Below, piece by piece: positions 1 through 8,713 of a stretch of 64,000 bases of DNA (the stretch's first letter is position 1; each line of letters begins with the position of its first letter). Under the pieces are notes generated by a model. It was not told the origin of the DNA. It saw only the letters and a list, made by a program, of their open reading frames with translations, and ran no database searches. This DNA comes from CAYLYP01 sp964387795 (GTDB lineage Bacteria > Bacteroidota > Bacteroidia > Bacteroidales > UBA7960). The DNA lies in assembly GCA_964387795.1 (NCBI GenBank), contig CAYLYP010000006.1, positions 6,844 through 70,843 on the forward strand. The letters are read 5' to 3'. The translations under genes and the position numbers were made by a program.

Positions 1-242
1 CGGATAAGCAATATGATAAGCTTTTTGAGCAGGCCGGGAAAGAAACAAATGATAGTATCAGGTTTTATTTATATCGCAAGATGAGCGATATTGTGATGGA
101 GGAAGCACCTGTAGTTGTTTTGTTTTATGATCAGGTGTTAAGGTTTACAAGTAATCAGGTTCATGGATTGGGTATTAACCCACTTAATCTTTTGGATTTA
201 AAAAGGGTAGAGAAAAAAGGAAGCGATAATGTCAGGCATTAA
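1..242 (+). CDS. ABC transporter, family 5 (oligopeptide-type) substrate-binding protein, C-terminal part
   Basis: The 5' end lies outside the window; the reading frame starts at base 3 and gives about 79 residues before TAA. The tail contains MEEAPVVVLFYDQVLRF followed by GLGINPLNLLDLKRV. This is the usual C-terminus of Bacteroidota SBP_bac_5 proteins of the DppA/OppA type, which bind peptides or other small solutes outside the inner membrane and deliver them to an ABC importer. The assignment rests on that short tail only, so the ligand cannot be given. The gene converges on the MBL hydrolase gene and the two stops overlap by 11 bp, leaving no room for a terminator between them. Confidence 0.7.
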   Translation, partial: DKQYDKLFEQAGKETNDSIRFYLYRKMSDIVMEEAPVVVLFYDQVLRFTSNQVHGLGINPLNLLDLKRVEKKGSDNVRH

Positions 243-1026
243 TCCATAAGCCATCGTAGGCAGGCTTGATAAATGAAGGGAGTTCCTTAAGCAGTTCAGC
301 ATGTAATCCCATCTGATGGCTTAGATGTGTGATATATCCCTGTTTTGGCGATAGTTCAGTAAGCAGATTGATAGATTCCTCCAGGTTAAAGTGCGAAATA
401 TGCTTTTCACGCCTTAGGGCATTTACAATAATGATTTCAGAACCTCTCATTTTATCAGCCTCTTCTGCTGATATTGAATTAGCATCAGTTAAATAAGAAA
501 TATTGCCTATCCTGAAGCCTAGAACAGGAAGGTTAAGGTGCATAGCTTTGATGGGGATGATCTTTAGCTTTTTAATAATAAAAGCCTCGCTATCAACAGT
601 ATGAAGGTTTATCTCAGGGACTCCCGGATATTTTTCAGCTTCAAAGGCATAAGGCAATTCCCTTTTTATAGATTCAAGTGATTGATTTGAGCCATACACA
701 TCAAGCGGGCGTTGATGGATCCAATTGAAAGCCCTTACATCGTCCAGCCCGCCAACATGGTCTTTGTGGTCATGCGTAATCAGGATGGCATCTAGTTTTT
801 TAACTCTTTCGCGGAGCATTTGTTGCCTGAAATCGGGGCCTGCATCAATTGTCAGTGTCACATCAGGAGTTTCAATCAAAACGGATGTCCGTAAACGTTT
901 ATCACGGGGGTCATTGCTCCGGCAGGTATCACAATCACAAGCAATCACCGGAACACCCTGTGACGTACCTGTTCCAAGAAAACAAAGCTTTATCCTGTTT
1001 TGATCTGATTGATAAATTGTTGACAC
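232..1026 (-). CDS. MBL-fold metallohydrolase, PhnP-like
   Basis: A 264-aa metallo-beta-lactamase-fold hydrolase, predicted cytoplasmic. It begins with FLGTGTSQGVP (residues 16-26) and a Cys cluster CDCDTC (C30, C32, C35) that binds a structural zinc in the PhnP subgroup. The catalytic metal motif HDHKDH is at 85-90, with further metal-ligand candidates in AMHLN, YLTDA and HLSHQMG. PhnP is a phosphoribosyl cyclic phosphate phosphodiesterase, but no other phosphonate (phn) genes are visible here. The Bacteroidota members are a widespread housekeeping group of unknown substrate, so the exact reaction is not claimed. The start is ATG at the upper end of the range. A short palindrome overlapping a TAnnTTTG-like promoter lies just upstream. 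Confidence 0.85.
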   Translation of the reverse strand: MSTIYQSDQNRIKLCFLGTGTSQGVPVIACDCDTCRSNDPRDKRLRTSVLIETPDVTLTIDAGPDFRQQMLRERVKKLDAILITHDHKDHVGGLDDVRAFNWIHQRPLDVYGSNQSLESIKRELPYAFEAEKYPGVPEINLHTVDSEAFIIKKLKIIPIKAMHLNLPVLGFRIGNISYLTDANSISAEEADKMRGSEIIIVNALRREKHISHFNLEESINLLTELSPKQGYITHLSHQMGLHAELLKELPSFIKPAYDGLWINA

Positions 1027-1059
1027 TTATTGATGTTTAACAGAAAAAATTTGACATCG

Positions 1060-1080
1060 CACAAAAATAGTTGTTTTGTG
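1060..1080 (-). promoter_or_regulatory. Palindrome CACAAAA-N7-TTTTGTG over a possible -7 element
   Basis: A perfect 7-bp inverted repeat with a 7-nt spacer lies 34 bp upstream of the MBL hydrolase start. On the minus strand it overlaps TATTTTTG, which fits the Bacteroidota -7 consensus TAnnTTTG. No good -33 TTG was found at the usual spacing, so the promoter call is weak. An operator function is inference from symmetry and position. The 1027-1274 gap holds nothing else recognisable. Confidence 0.3.
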
Positions 1081-1274
1081 ACATTTAAGGCTTACATAAG
1101 TTTTAAAAAAGCAAAAAGATTTAGTTTTTGGGTGGGCATTTGTTGAAAAAAAGCATAAAAGAAAAAAATAGGCTGGCAATATGGAAAAGGGGATGAAAAA
1201 GTTCTTAAATTAGTAGGCTAATAAGTTTACATGTCTTTTAGTAAAATGCTTAGGGACAGACCAATAAAAACAAT

Positions 1275-1793
1275 ATGCCGATGAAGCCACAATTTAAAAA
1301 AATGAACCCGGAAGACCTAAGTGAGAATTTTTTCCGGGAGCTTGATAAAGAATGGATGCTCCTTACTGCCGGAACCCCTGATTCATATAATATGTTAACT
1401 GCCAGTTGGGGAGGGATTGGCTTCTTATGGAACAAGGCGGTTACATTTTGCTTTGTGAGGCCAACACGATATACTTTTGAGTTTATGGAAAGACATAATT
1501 ACTTTACACTTAGTTTTTTTTATCCTACGCATCATGGGCAATTGATGATATGTGGTTCAGAATCGGGCAGGAATATTGATAAAATGAATATCAAAGGCCT
1601 GACAGCCATTGAAACACCTAATCATGCAGTTGCGTTTGAAGAGTCACGTTTATATTTCGAATGTAAAAAGATTTATTATGATGATTTAGACCAAACAAGG
1701 TTTTTAAGCCCTGATATAGAGCCATTATATCCCCAAAAGGATTATCACCGTTTTTATGTTGGTGAGATTACAGGCGTTTGGCAATCAAGATAA
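1275..1793 (+). CDS. Flavin reductase-like, FMN-binding split-barrel protein
   Basis: A 172-aa protein of the flavin reductase-like domain family. It has the typical segments NMLTASWGGIGFLWNKAVTF (FMN phosphate-contact region), RPTRYTFEFMERH and FTLSFF. Small proteins of this family bind FMN and either reduce flavin with NAD(P)H or act as stand-alone flavoproteins in anaerobes. There is no partner monooxygenase nearby, so a role in general redox or flavin handling is only a guess. The length is normal for the single-domain group. It is followed by about 100 bp without a gene. The start is an ATG; a slightly earlier or later Met cannot be excluded. Confidence 0.85.
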   Translation: MPMKPQFKKMNPEDLSENFFRELDKEWMLLTAGTPDSYNMLTASWGGIGFLWNKAVTFCFVRPTRYTFEFMERHNYFTLSFFYPTHHGQLMICGSESGRNIDKMNIKGLTAIETPNHAVAFEESRLYFECKKIYYDDLDQTRFLSPDIEPLYPQKDYHRFYVGEITGVWQSR

Positions 1794-1893
1794 ACAGGTG
1801 AATTTATTTTTAAAAGCTTTCCTAGTTGTTTAAAATGTTACTAATTTTGGAAGCTTTAGAATGATATATAATGTGATGTAAAAAAAAATAAAG

Positions 1894-2442
1894 GTGAATG
1901 TGACTGAAAACATAAAAAGAAAAATACAAAACTGGTTTTGGGCCAGGGAGTTGGTTCATCTTCGTAGGGTAAAAAGCCCAATGAGTTTTGAGAAGATAAA
2001 AAGTGTCGGGATTCTTTATGATGCAACAAATGAAGCTGATTATACACTCATTACGCAGTTGGTAAGGAAGCTTCAGTTTGAACAGAAAGTTGTCAGGACC
2101 TTAGGGTATGTTAGTAAGAAAAAAATGCCTGATTATTGTTTCCCTAAGCTCACCTTTGAGTTTTATAATTTAAAAGAATTCAACTGGTTATTGAAATCAA
2201 ATAATAGCTTTATAAAAGAGTTTATTTCTACTGAGTTTGATTTATTAATTGACTTTACCCCTGCAGATTGTTTTTACCAAAAATATATAGCCTCAGTTTC
2301 GGCAGCTCATTTTAAAGTTGGGCGACGTCACCCTGATCAGGAAAAATACTTTGATTTTATGATTGAAGTTCCTGAAAACTATGACCTTGACCAGCTAATT
2401 GAACAGACTTTGTTTTACCTCAGATTAATAAACAACCAATAG
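1894..2442 (+). CDS. DUF6913-like conserved Bacteroidota protein
   Basis: A 182-aa predicted cytoplasmic protein starting at GTG (a second GTG lies two codons in). It matches what I recall of the DUF6913 family, which is confined to Bacteroidota and often sits directly before dapA. The N-terminus is basic, with a ...FWARELVHLRRVK-type segment. The middle resembles an alpha/beta fold with SVGILYDATNEADY and LLIDFTPADCFYQKYIA. No catalytic motif is apparent and the function is unknown. Its stop lies only 3 bp before the dapA start, so the two genes are almost certainly cotranscribed and may be translationally coupled. A TAATTTTG box lies at 1842-1849, without a clear -33 partner. Confidence 0.75.
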   Translation: MNVTENIKRKIQNWFWARELVHLRRVKSPMSFEKIKSVGILYDATNEADYTLITQLVRKLQFEQKVVRTLGYVSKKKMPDYCFPKLTFEFYNLKEFNWLLKSNNSFIKEFISTEFDLLIDFTPADCFYQKYIASVSAAHFKVGRRHPDQEKYFDFMIEVPENYDLDQLIEQTLFYLRLINNQ

Positions 2443-2445
2443 GTC

Positions 2446-3348
2446 ATGATTAAGAAGTTCAGAGGAACAGGAGTGGCGCTTGTTACGCCATTCCATAAAG
2501 ATGGAAGTATAGATTTTAAATCTTTTGAAAGATTAATAGAATTCCAGATATCTAATGGAATAAGTTATATCGTATTGTTAGGGACAACAGGTGAATCTGT
2601 AACCCTAAACAAAGATGAGAAGAATGCCGTAATCAACCTTGGGGTTGAAATCATCAATGGAAGGGTTCCTTTGGTCGTTGGTATAGGAGGCAATAACACC
2701 CAGGAGATTGTCAATAACATAAAAAAAATGAATTTTGAAGGGATAGATGCCATCCTGTCGGTAAGTCCCTATTACAATAAACCCCAGCAAAAGGGGATAT
2801 TTCTTCATTATAAATCCATCGCCGGGGTATCTCCTTTACCTGTTATTATTTATAATGTACCTTCCCGGACCGGATGCAATATCTCATGGGATACCACTCT
2901 GAGAATTGCTGCCGAAATTCCGAATATTATCGGGATTAAAGAAGCATCAGGTAATTTAAACCAGTGTGTAAAGATTTTACGCGACCGTCCTGAAGGTTTT
3001 TTAGTTATATCAGGGGACGATGCGCTTACCCTTCCATTGCTTGCATGTGGAGGTGATGGTGTTATATCTGTTGTGGCCAATGCTTTTCCAAAAGAATTCG
3101 TTTCTATGGTTGCCTGCTGTCTTGAAAATAACTATATTGCAGCTCGTAGTATCAATCAAAAAATGGCTGATATTATTGAAACAATTTTTGCTGATGGTAG
3201 CCCTTCGGGGGTAAAAGCTGCCCTTGAAGTTCTTGATTTGTGCCAGAGTCATGTACGACTGCCATTGGTTAAAGTCAACAAAGCTACCTTCAATAACATT
3301 TCTTCTGCGATTCAGATGTTTGAAACCTCTAAAATATCTGTCCTTTAA
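2446..3348 (+). CDS. dapA: 4-hydroxy-tetrahydrodipicolinate synthase
   Basis: A 300-aa aldolase of the DHDPS/NAL family. It condenses pyruvate with aspartate semialdehyde, the first committed step to diaminopimelate and lysine. The Schiff-base lysine is K165 in IIGIKEASG and the catalytic tyrosine is Y136 in IIYNVPSRTG; both match the E. coli enzyme's Tyr133 and Lys161. The GTTGES motif that closes over the substrate carboxylate is near residue 45. Length is as expected. It is coupled to the DUF6913-like gene upstream and followed after 32 bp by the M14 peptidase gene. No lysine riboswitch is present in the 3-bp leader. Confidence 0.95.
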   Translation: MIKKFRGTGVALVTPFHKDGSIDFKSFERLIEFQISNGISYIVLLGTTGESVTLNKDEKNAVINLGVEIINGRVPLVVGIGGNNTQEIVNNIKKMNFEGIDAILSVSPYYNKPQQKGIFLHYKSIAGVSPLPVIIYNVPSRTGCNISWDTTLRIAAEIPNIIGIKEASGNLNQCVKILRDRPEGFLVISGDDALTLPLLACGGDGVISVVANAFPKEFVSMVACCLENNYIAARSINQKMADIIETIFADGSPSGVKAALEVLDLCQSHVRLPLVKVNKATFNNISSAIQMFETSKISVL

Positions 3349-3380
3349 TTCACTGATTTTTTAACTTCAATTATTGTGTT

Positions 3381-6197
3381 TTGAAAAAAGTTATCCTTTT
3401 TTTCCTCATTTGCCAGGTAATTGTTTTTTCTTCAATAGGCCAGCAACAACATCACTCCCCAGAGCAGTTGGGCAAAGCTTATTCTTATCTGGAAAAGAAA
3501 GGCGAAGTGTACTTCTCTTTTAACAAACCTGAAAAGCTTCAGTTTGAAAAAATCCTCCAAGTGATATCTGTAGATAATGTCACTGCGGAGAAAGTATTTG
3601 CGTATGCGAATGAATGGGAGTTTGAATCATTCCTTTCTGAAGACATTCCGTTTGAAGTCCTTAACCATCCCGGAGATGTGGATTTTGAACTGAATATGTT
3701 ATCTGATATTAATGTGAAAGACATTAATGAATGGGATTTTTATCCCACCTATGAAGCCTATGAGTCAATGATGGCTCAGTTTGAAACAAACTTCCCTGAT
3801 AAATGTAAGATTTACAACATTAAAACCCTTGCCAGTGGGCGTAAACTTTTGTTTGCAAAAGTTACTTCCAATATTAATCAGCCTGCTGCAAAGACAAGAT
3901 TTATGTACACTTCAACAATGCATGGGGATGAAACCACTGGCTATATCCTGATGCTCAGGTTGATTGATTATTTTCTGAACAACTACGGAACCGACCCAAA
4001 AGTTACCTATATCCTTGATAATATGGAACTTTGGATTTGTCCTGCTGAAAACCCGGATGGGACTTATGCGGGAGGTAACAACTCTGTGAATGGTTCGACC
4101 AGATACAATGCAAACGGCACCGATTTAAACAGGAATTATCCCAATCCTGTTCAAGGAACAAACCCTTCGGGCCCTCATGAACCTGAAACTGTTGCAATGA
4201 TGAATTTTACTGATACTATGGGTTTTGTAATGTCTGCTAACTTTCATGGTGGGGCAGAATGTGTGAATTATCCCTGGGACTCATGGACTAGCAGTGAAAA
4301 ACTCCATGCAGACCATCTCTGGTGGCAAATGGTTTCTCATGAATATGCTGATACCGTTCATCTACACAGCCCATCTTCTTATATGAGCGAATTTGACAAT
4401 GGCATTACCCATGGGGGCGACTGGTATGTTATATATGGAAGCCGCCAGGATTTTAATGGCTATTATAGGAATATCAGGGAACTTACCATTGAGATTTCTA
4501 ATACAAAATTAATCCCTGCTTCACAATTACCTGCTCATTGGAATTACAACTACCGCTCACTGATAAACTATATCTACAGGGCTACTATTGGACTTAAAGG
4601 AACCGTTACTGATGCGGAAACAGGTGAACCTGTGAAAGCAAAAGTTTTCATCAATAATTATGACAATGAAGAAGATAATAGTTACGTTTTTTCAAGGGAA
4701 GACTTCGGTAATTATTATCGTCCCTTAAAAGCTGGTACCTATTCAGTGACTTTTTCTGCTGAAGGTTATGGCCCTCAGACTTTTACTGATGTTGTTATTC
4801 AAAACAACCAGGCTACTGAACTGAATGTTCAACTACAGGCTGGTTTCTTTGCCAATTTCTCTGCTGATATTACACGTATCCCTGAAGGTGGAACAGTTAA
4901 TTTTATTAATGAAAGCTATGGTGAGCCTACCCAGTTTGCCTGGACTTTTGAAGGAGGAACACCTGCCACATCTAACCTTGAAAACCCCTCATCAATTCAA
5001 TATAACCAGGCTGGGACTTATGATGTGAACCTTACTATCAGTAAAGCCGGGATGGATGATAATTCTTATGTCCGTCCTGATTATATTGAAGTATTGGCTG
5101 TTACCTCCGGTTTGTCCCATAACATTTCAAATACTGTTGTTGCTTCCTGCTCAGGTACTTTCTATGATTCAGGCGGTGAATCTTCAGAATATCAAGATGA
5201 AGAAAACTATTTAATGACTTTTATCCCCGGGCTTATGGGTGATAAGCTAAAGTTCGTTTTTACAGCTTTTGATGTTGAAGAAAACTCAACTTGTAATTAT
5301 GACTGGCTGAAAATCTATGATGGTCCTGATGCTTCTTACCCATTATTGGGAACATGGTGCGGAACAAACTCTCCAGGAACAGTTCAGGCTACCAATATCC
5401 ATGGAGCCCTGACTTTCCAATTCCATTCTGATATCAGTCAAGCCGGTGACGGTTGGGTTGCCAACTTTAGCTGTATCGAGGGTGATCGCAAATTAAGCCT
5501 TAATATACATGGTGAAGGCTCTGTTGACAGAAATCCTGATGGGACTTCAATTGATGGCGCTTATTATTATCCTGTAGGGACTGAAGTTGAACTTACTGCC
5601 ACTCCTGCTGAAGGTTATGAATTCTCTAAATGGGTTAAAGACGGCGTTGATTATACTGAAAGTGTAATGAATGTTACTATGGATGAGAACATTGCCATTG
5701 ATGTGTATTTCCAATCGACAAATTCTGCTGTTGTTACAGTTGAAAAAGAAGGTGAAGGAACTATTACCCCGGCTCCAGGTCAATATACACATGAAATAGG
5801 TTCTCAGATTACTTTTGAAAGCAATCCTGCTAACAATTGGGAATTTGTTAAATGGTTGGTTGGAACCCAGGAAATTTCAACCCCTACTTATGTTCATACT
5901 GTAACTGCTGATGTAACTGTTAAGGCTGTATTTCAGTTTATTGATAATGTTCAGGAACATGCACTTCAAAATGTAAATGTGTTCCCTGTTCCTGCTTCTT
6001 CTAATCTTAAAGTTGAAGCTTCTGCGATTGTAAAATCTGCTACCATTATTGATCTTAATGGCCGTACTGTTATTGAGCTAAATCCTCAGGCAGCTTCATT
6101 CTCCCTCAATGTTAATGCTCTATCTGATGGGATTTATTTCCTCAGGTTGATGAGTGGAAATGATGTCAGCGTTAAACGTATTGAAATCAAAAAATAA
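3381..6197 (+). CDS. Secreted M14 zinc carboxypeptidase with PKD, CUB and T9SS sorting domains
   Basis: A 938-aa exported protein starting at TTG, with a signal peptide ending near SSIGQ. The M14 catalytic domain (about 110-400) shows the zinc motif HGDE in TMHGDETTGY, the NRNYP substrate-binding segment, the third ligand in NFHGG, and the catalytic Glu in ELTIEISNTK. After it come a carboxypeptidase-regulatory-like domain (about 405-485), a PKD-like domain (489-565), a CUB-like domain (578-696), two InlB/Big-type repeats with the GYEFSKWVKDG pattern (about 697-855), and a type A T9SS C-terminal domain (860-938). It is probably secreted or surface-anchored and removes C-terminal residues from peptides. 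A good terminator follows. Confidence 0.93.
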   Translation: MKKVILFFLICQVIVFSSIGQQQHHSPEQLGKAYSYLEKKGEVYFSFNKPEKLQFEKILQVISVDNVTAEKVFAYANEWEFESFLSEDIPFEVLNHPGDVDFELNMLSDINVKDINEWDFYPTYEAYESMMAQFETNFPDKCKIYNIKTLASGRKLLFAKVTSNINQPAAKTRFMYTSTMHGDETTGYILMLRLIDYFLNNYGTDPKVTYILDNMELWICPAENPDGTYAGGNNSVNGSTRYNANGTDLNRNYPNPVQGTNPSGPHEPETVAMMNFTDTMGFVMSANFHGGAECVNYPWDSWTSSEKLHADHLWWQMVSHEYADTVHLHSPSSYMSEFDNGITHGGDWYVIYGSRQDFNGYYRNIRELTIEISNTKLIPASQLPAHWNYNYRSLINYIYRATIGLKGTVTDAETGEPVKAKVFINNYDNEEDNSYVFSREDFGNYYRPLKAGTYSVTFSAEGYGPQTFTDVVIQNNQATELNVQLQAGFFANFSADITRIPEGGTVNFINESYGEPTQFAWTFEGGTPATSNLENPSSIQYNQAGTYDVNLTISKAGMDDNSYVRPDYIEVLAVTSGLSHNISNTVVASCSGTFYDSGGESSEYQDEENYLMTFIPGLMGDKLKFVFTAFDVEENSTCNYDWLKIYDGPDASYPLLGTWCGTNSPGTVQATNIHGALTFQFHSDISQAGDGWVANFSCIEGDRKLSLNIHGEGSVDRNPDGTSIDGAYYYPVGTEVELTATPAEGYEFSKWVKDGVDYTESVMNVTMDENIAIDVYFQSTNSAVVTVEKEGEGTITPAPGQYTHEIGSQITFESNPANNWEFVKWLVGTQEISTPTYVHTVTADVTVKAVFQFIDNVQEHALQNVNVFPVPASSNLKVEASAIVKSATIIDLNGRTVIELNPQAASFSLNVNALSDGIYFLRLMSGNDVSVKRIEIKK

Positions 6198-6246
6198 CAT
6201 GTTATTTGATTCAAAGCTTTAATATGGCTTTGGTTAATAATAGATT

Positions 6247-6281
6247 ACCGGGCTGGTTTAATAACCAACCCGGTTTTTTTT
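6247..6281 (+). terminator. Rho-independent terminator after the M14 peptidase
   Basis: The arms ACCGGGCTGGTT and AACCAACCCGGT form a 12-bp stem with one mismatch and a 4-nt loop. Eight T residues follow directly. It lies 50 bp behind the stop codon. Confidence 0.8.
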
Positions 6282-6290
6282 ATTTATATG

Positions 6291-6450
6291 TATCCACAAA
6301 TTACCCAAATTCCTTAAATTGCTCAAATAAAGCTGTATTGGTCAGATATTCTATGGGAGGGGATTGGTATTGTTGTTCCGGGAAATTATCTTTGCGTTCT
6401 CTGTGTTCTTTTTGGGAACTTTGCGTTCTCTGCGGTTAAAGCCTTTTAGT
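6291..6450. repeat. Degenerate intergenic repeat (TATCCACAAATT... / TTGCGTTCTCTGCGG...)
   Basis: Non-coding DNA with short reiterated phrases: TATCCACAAATTACCCAAAT at the start, then two copies of TTTGCGTTCTCTG (one ending in CGGTTAAAG). A similar succession occurs at 43454-43645 and both lie immediately beside a MITE copy. It looks like an old degraded dispersed repeat. No reading frame here is convincing. Confidence 0.35.
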
Positions 6451-6462
6451 GAAGGAATACAT

Positions 6463-6689
6463 AGGGTCTGCTGAAAAAGTCTTTAAGGTATCAGATGCAA
6501 GGCGACAAGGCGAAATTGTATAATAATACTATGAGCCGATGGCAACGAAGCAGATGATACCTTAAAGACTAACGTAAACAAGATGCAAACAAATTAGCAC
6601 TTAAGGAAATAAATCAATGCTTCTGGAATTAAAAAGTGGCATTGTAAATGATATACATCCAGCTTGTTAAGTGTTTTTCAGCAGACCCT
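6463..6689. mobile_element. MITE-like element, copy 1 (227 bp), TSD ACAT
   Basis: The ends GGGTCTGCTGAAAAA and TTTTTCAGCAGACCC are perfect inverted repeats. The element is flanked by the 4-bp direct repeat ACAT (6459-6462 and 6690-6693). It is the same length as the copies at 22870 and 43754 but lies in the opposite orientation. Inside, AGTCTTTAAGGTATCA and its complement form a long hairpin. It codes for no protein, so it must have been moved by a transposase in trans. It lies between the M14 peptidase terminator and the POT transporter gene; 6694-6908 holds nothing recognisable. Confidence 0.75.
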
Positions 6690-6908
6690 ACATAGATTGG
6701 AGACGGCTAAATTAGTTTAATTAACCACTATCAAAGATTGGCAGGGAGATATGGGGTGATGGCAATGATGAAACTACTAATCAATATTCAATGCAATTTG
6801 TTTTAAAGGTTCGGGAAACCCTTTTGCAAAAAATATGATGTAATAATGAACCATCTTTGAAGGATAATCCACAAACAGCATTTAAACATCTTTACCATGT
6901 ACTGTTAT

Positions 6909-6949
6909 AAAAAAACAGGGACATTACATCGATTTGTAACGTCCCTGTT
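6909..6949 (-). terminator. Rho-independent terminator of the POT transporter gene
   Basis: The arms AACAGGGAC and GTCCCTGTT are perfect complements, extended by TTACA/TGTAA with an intervening mismatch. On the minus strand the stem is followed by seven T residues. It sits 85 bp past the transporter stop. Confidence 0.75.
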
Positions 6950-7033
6950 AAATGATATTGAAGTGCCGGTTTTTTAAACTGGCCTTAATCAGGATTTTTC
7001 AGCATATACTGAAAAGCAACGCACTAATAAAAG

Positions 7034-8338
7034 CTATTGTTTTTCAGTCTTTTTAACCCCGAATTTCCAATTATAAATGAGGAGTGCAACGATAGTAAAT
7101 ACCCCAATTAAAGCGAAAGTAAACCAAAGCAGGTCGGGTCGCTGCATATTGTTCACAAACCTGACGTAAAGCAGGGCGCCTAAAATACCACCGACGCCTG
7201 AGCCAATAACCCCATAAAGGAATGAATAACCCAGATACAGGGCTTTTTTATCTGCCGGTGCTATTAGGCCAACATAAGAGATGAACTTTGGATGGGCAGT
7301 CATTTCACCAATTGAGAATATGACAATACCAGCAATAAAGACCCATGCACTGGTGCTAATACCAAGTATCCCCATGCCTATGGTCCCCAGTGCAATACCA
7401 ACAATCATTGTTCCAAGCGGCTTGGTGTTTTTTACGATTGCCGATATTAACAACTGCAACAGGATAATAATCCCGGCGTTGACAACTGTTACATGTTCAG
7501 CATCGAATTTCCAATCCGGATTGCTCACAAACAGGCTTAAGAACGAATTAACGGCATTGTTGATCGGTGTCATATCTACATATTCTTTAAGATACCAGAG
7601 CACTGAGTCGAACATCTGGAAGTAAAGAATCCAAAAGCATGAATAAATTACAATCATAATGACAAAGCGGTAGTCGAGCAATACCTGTACTGCACCTTTT
7701 AAAACTTCTCCAATGGACTTGCTGCTTTGTGGTTTCTGAGGTTCTTTATATACAAAGATGTTTAGGAAAAACAACCAGCCTGTCCCTATGGCAGCCATGA
7801 TAAAGATATAGGAATAGGAGATTGATTTAAGGTAAGGGACTAATATCAAAGGAAAAATAAATGCACCCAGGTTAATGCTCCAGTAATAAACCCCAAAGCC
7901 GAAAGCAGAATTGGATTCATCTGTTGAGCGTGCAATGGTTCCACTGATAAGCGGCTTGAAAAGCCCTGCACCAACAACCATGAGTATCAGACTCATAAAT
8001 ACGAGCGGGTAGGAGGTTACGGTGCTTGTTAAAAAATAACCCAACGACATGATAACAAAGGCAAACGACAATACTTTTTTATACCCAAACCTGTCTGCGA
8101 TGGCTCCTGATAGTATGGGAAGGATATATAGAAGCGGGGTTATTGTACTTTTTAAATAGCCAACACTTTCTTTGCTAAAGCCTAAACCCCCTTCTTCAAT
8201 CCCCATGACCATAAACACTGACAATACAGACATTACTCCATAATAAGAGCCTCTTTCAAAAAACTCCATGATGATTACTGTCCAGAAATTTCGGGGGAAA
8301 GAAGCTAACAGGCCTTTTTTCTTTTGCTCGCTTGACAT
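7034..8338 (-). CDS. POT/PTR2-type MFS transporter
   Basis: A 434-aa integral inner-membrane protein with about 12 hydrophobic segments. Near the N-terminus FFERGSYYG matches the ExxERxxYY signature of proton-dependent oligopeptide transporters. GAIADRFGYKKVL is the MFS loop 2-3 motif and YYWSINLGAFIFPL the PTR2-type segment. Members take up di- and tripeptides, sometimes nitrate or other small solutes, with protons. Substrate specificity cannot be read from the sequence. The gene has its own terminator and is transcribed divergently from the GH97 gene. The 375-bp gap between them (8339-8713) must carry both promoters, but I found no convincing -33/-7 pair there. Confidence 0.85.
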   Translation of the reverse strand: MSSEQKKKGLLASFPRNFWTVIIMEFFERGSYYGVMSVLSVFMVMGIEEGGLGFSKESVGYLKSTITPLLYILPILSGAIADRFGYKKVLSFAFVIMSLGYFLTSTVTSYPLVFMSLILMVVGAGLFKPLISGTIARSTDESNSAFGFGVYYWSINLGAFIFPLILVPYLKSISYSYIFIMAAIGTGWLFFLNIFVYKEPQKPQSSKSIGEVLKGAVQVLLDYRFVIMIVIYSCFWILYFQMFDSVLWYLKEYVDMTPINNAVNSFLSLFVSNPDWKFDAEHVTVVNAGIIILLQLLISAIVKNTKPLGTMIVGIALGTIGMGILGISTSAWVFIAGIVIFSIGEMTAHPKFISYVGLIAPADKKALYLGYSFLYGVIGSGVGGILGALLYVRFVNNMQRPDLLWFTFALIGVFTIVALLIYNWKFGVKKTEKQ

Positions 8339-8713
8339 GGTTTTACAGTTTTTATTATTGGCTATCGGAAATTCATTATTTTTTTGATTATCCCTTTGCC
8401 AGTTTATTGTTTCCTTTTGTTAATCAACAAAAATAATTATTTTTCCTTATCCCCGTCATGGTATTTTTGTTAACTACCCGTTTATTGGTTATTGTTTTCC
8501 CTGTAAATCAAATAGATTTTTATAAATCAGAAAACCTTAGCTGATATAAAAATCTTATTTTTAGCGTGTTTTACCATGCATTCATGTATTCTTAATGAAT
8601 ATTTTATGTAATAAAAGTGATAATTTTTAATTTAATTGATGCCTTTTTTGTATTTTTATCTCTCCCGCTTTGGGAATTAAGTATTTATATGGTTGTTTTA
8701 AAAAAAATCAGAA

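Noticed and set aside
2440..2446. Lysine riboswitch or attenuator before dapA
   Set aside because: Only 3 bp separate dapA from the upstream stop; no leader exists.
6206..6439. A 77-codon open frame behind the M14 peptidase
   Set aside because: It runs through a strong terminator hairpin and a degenerate repeat, and its translation shows no domain or signal.
6463..6689. Complete insertion sequence
   Set aside because: The element is 227 bp with no transposase frame, so it is non-autonomous.
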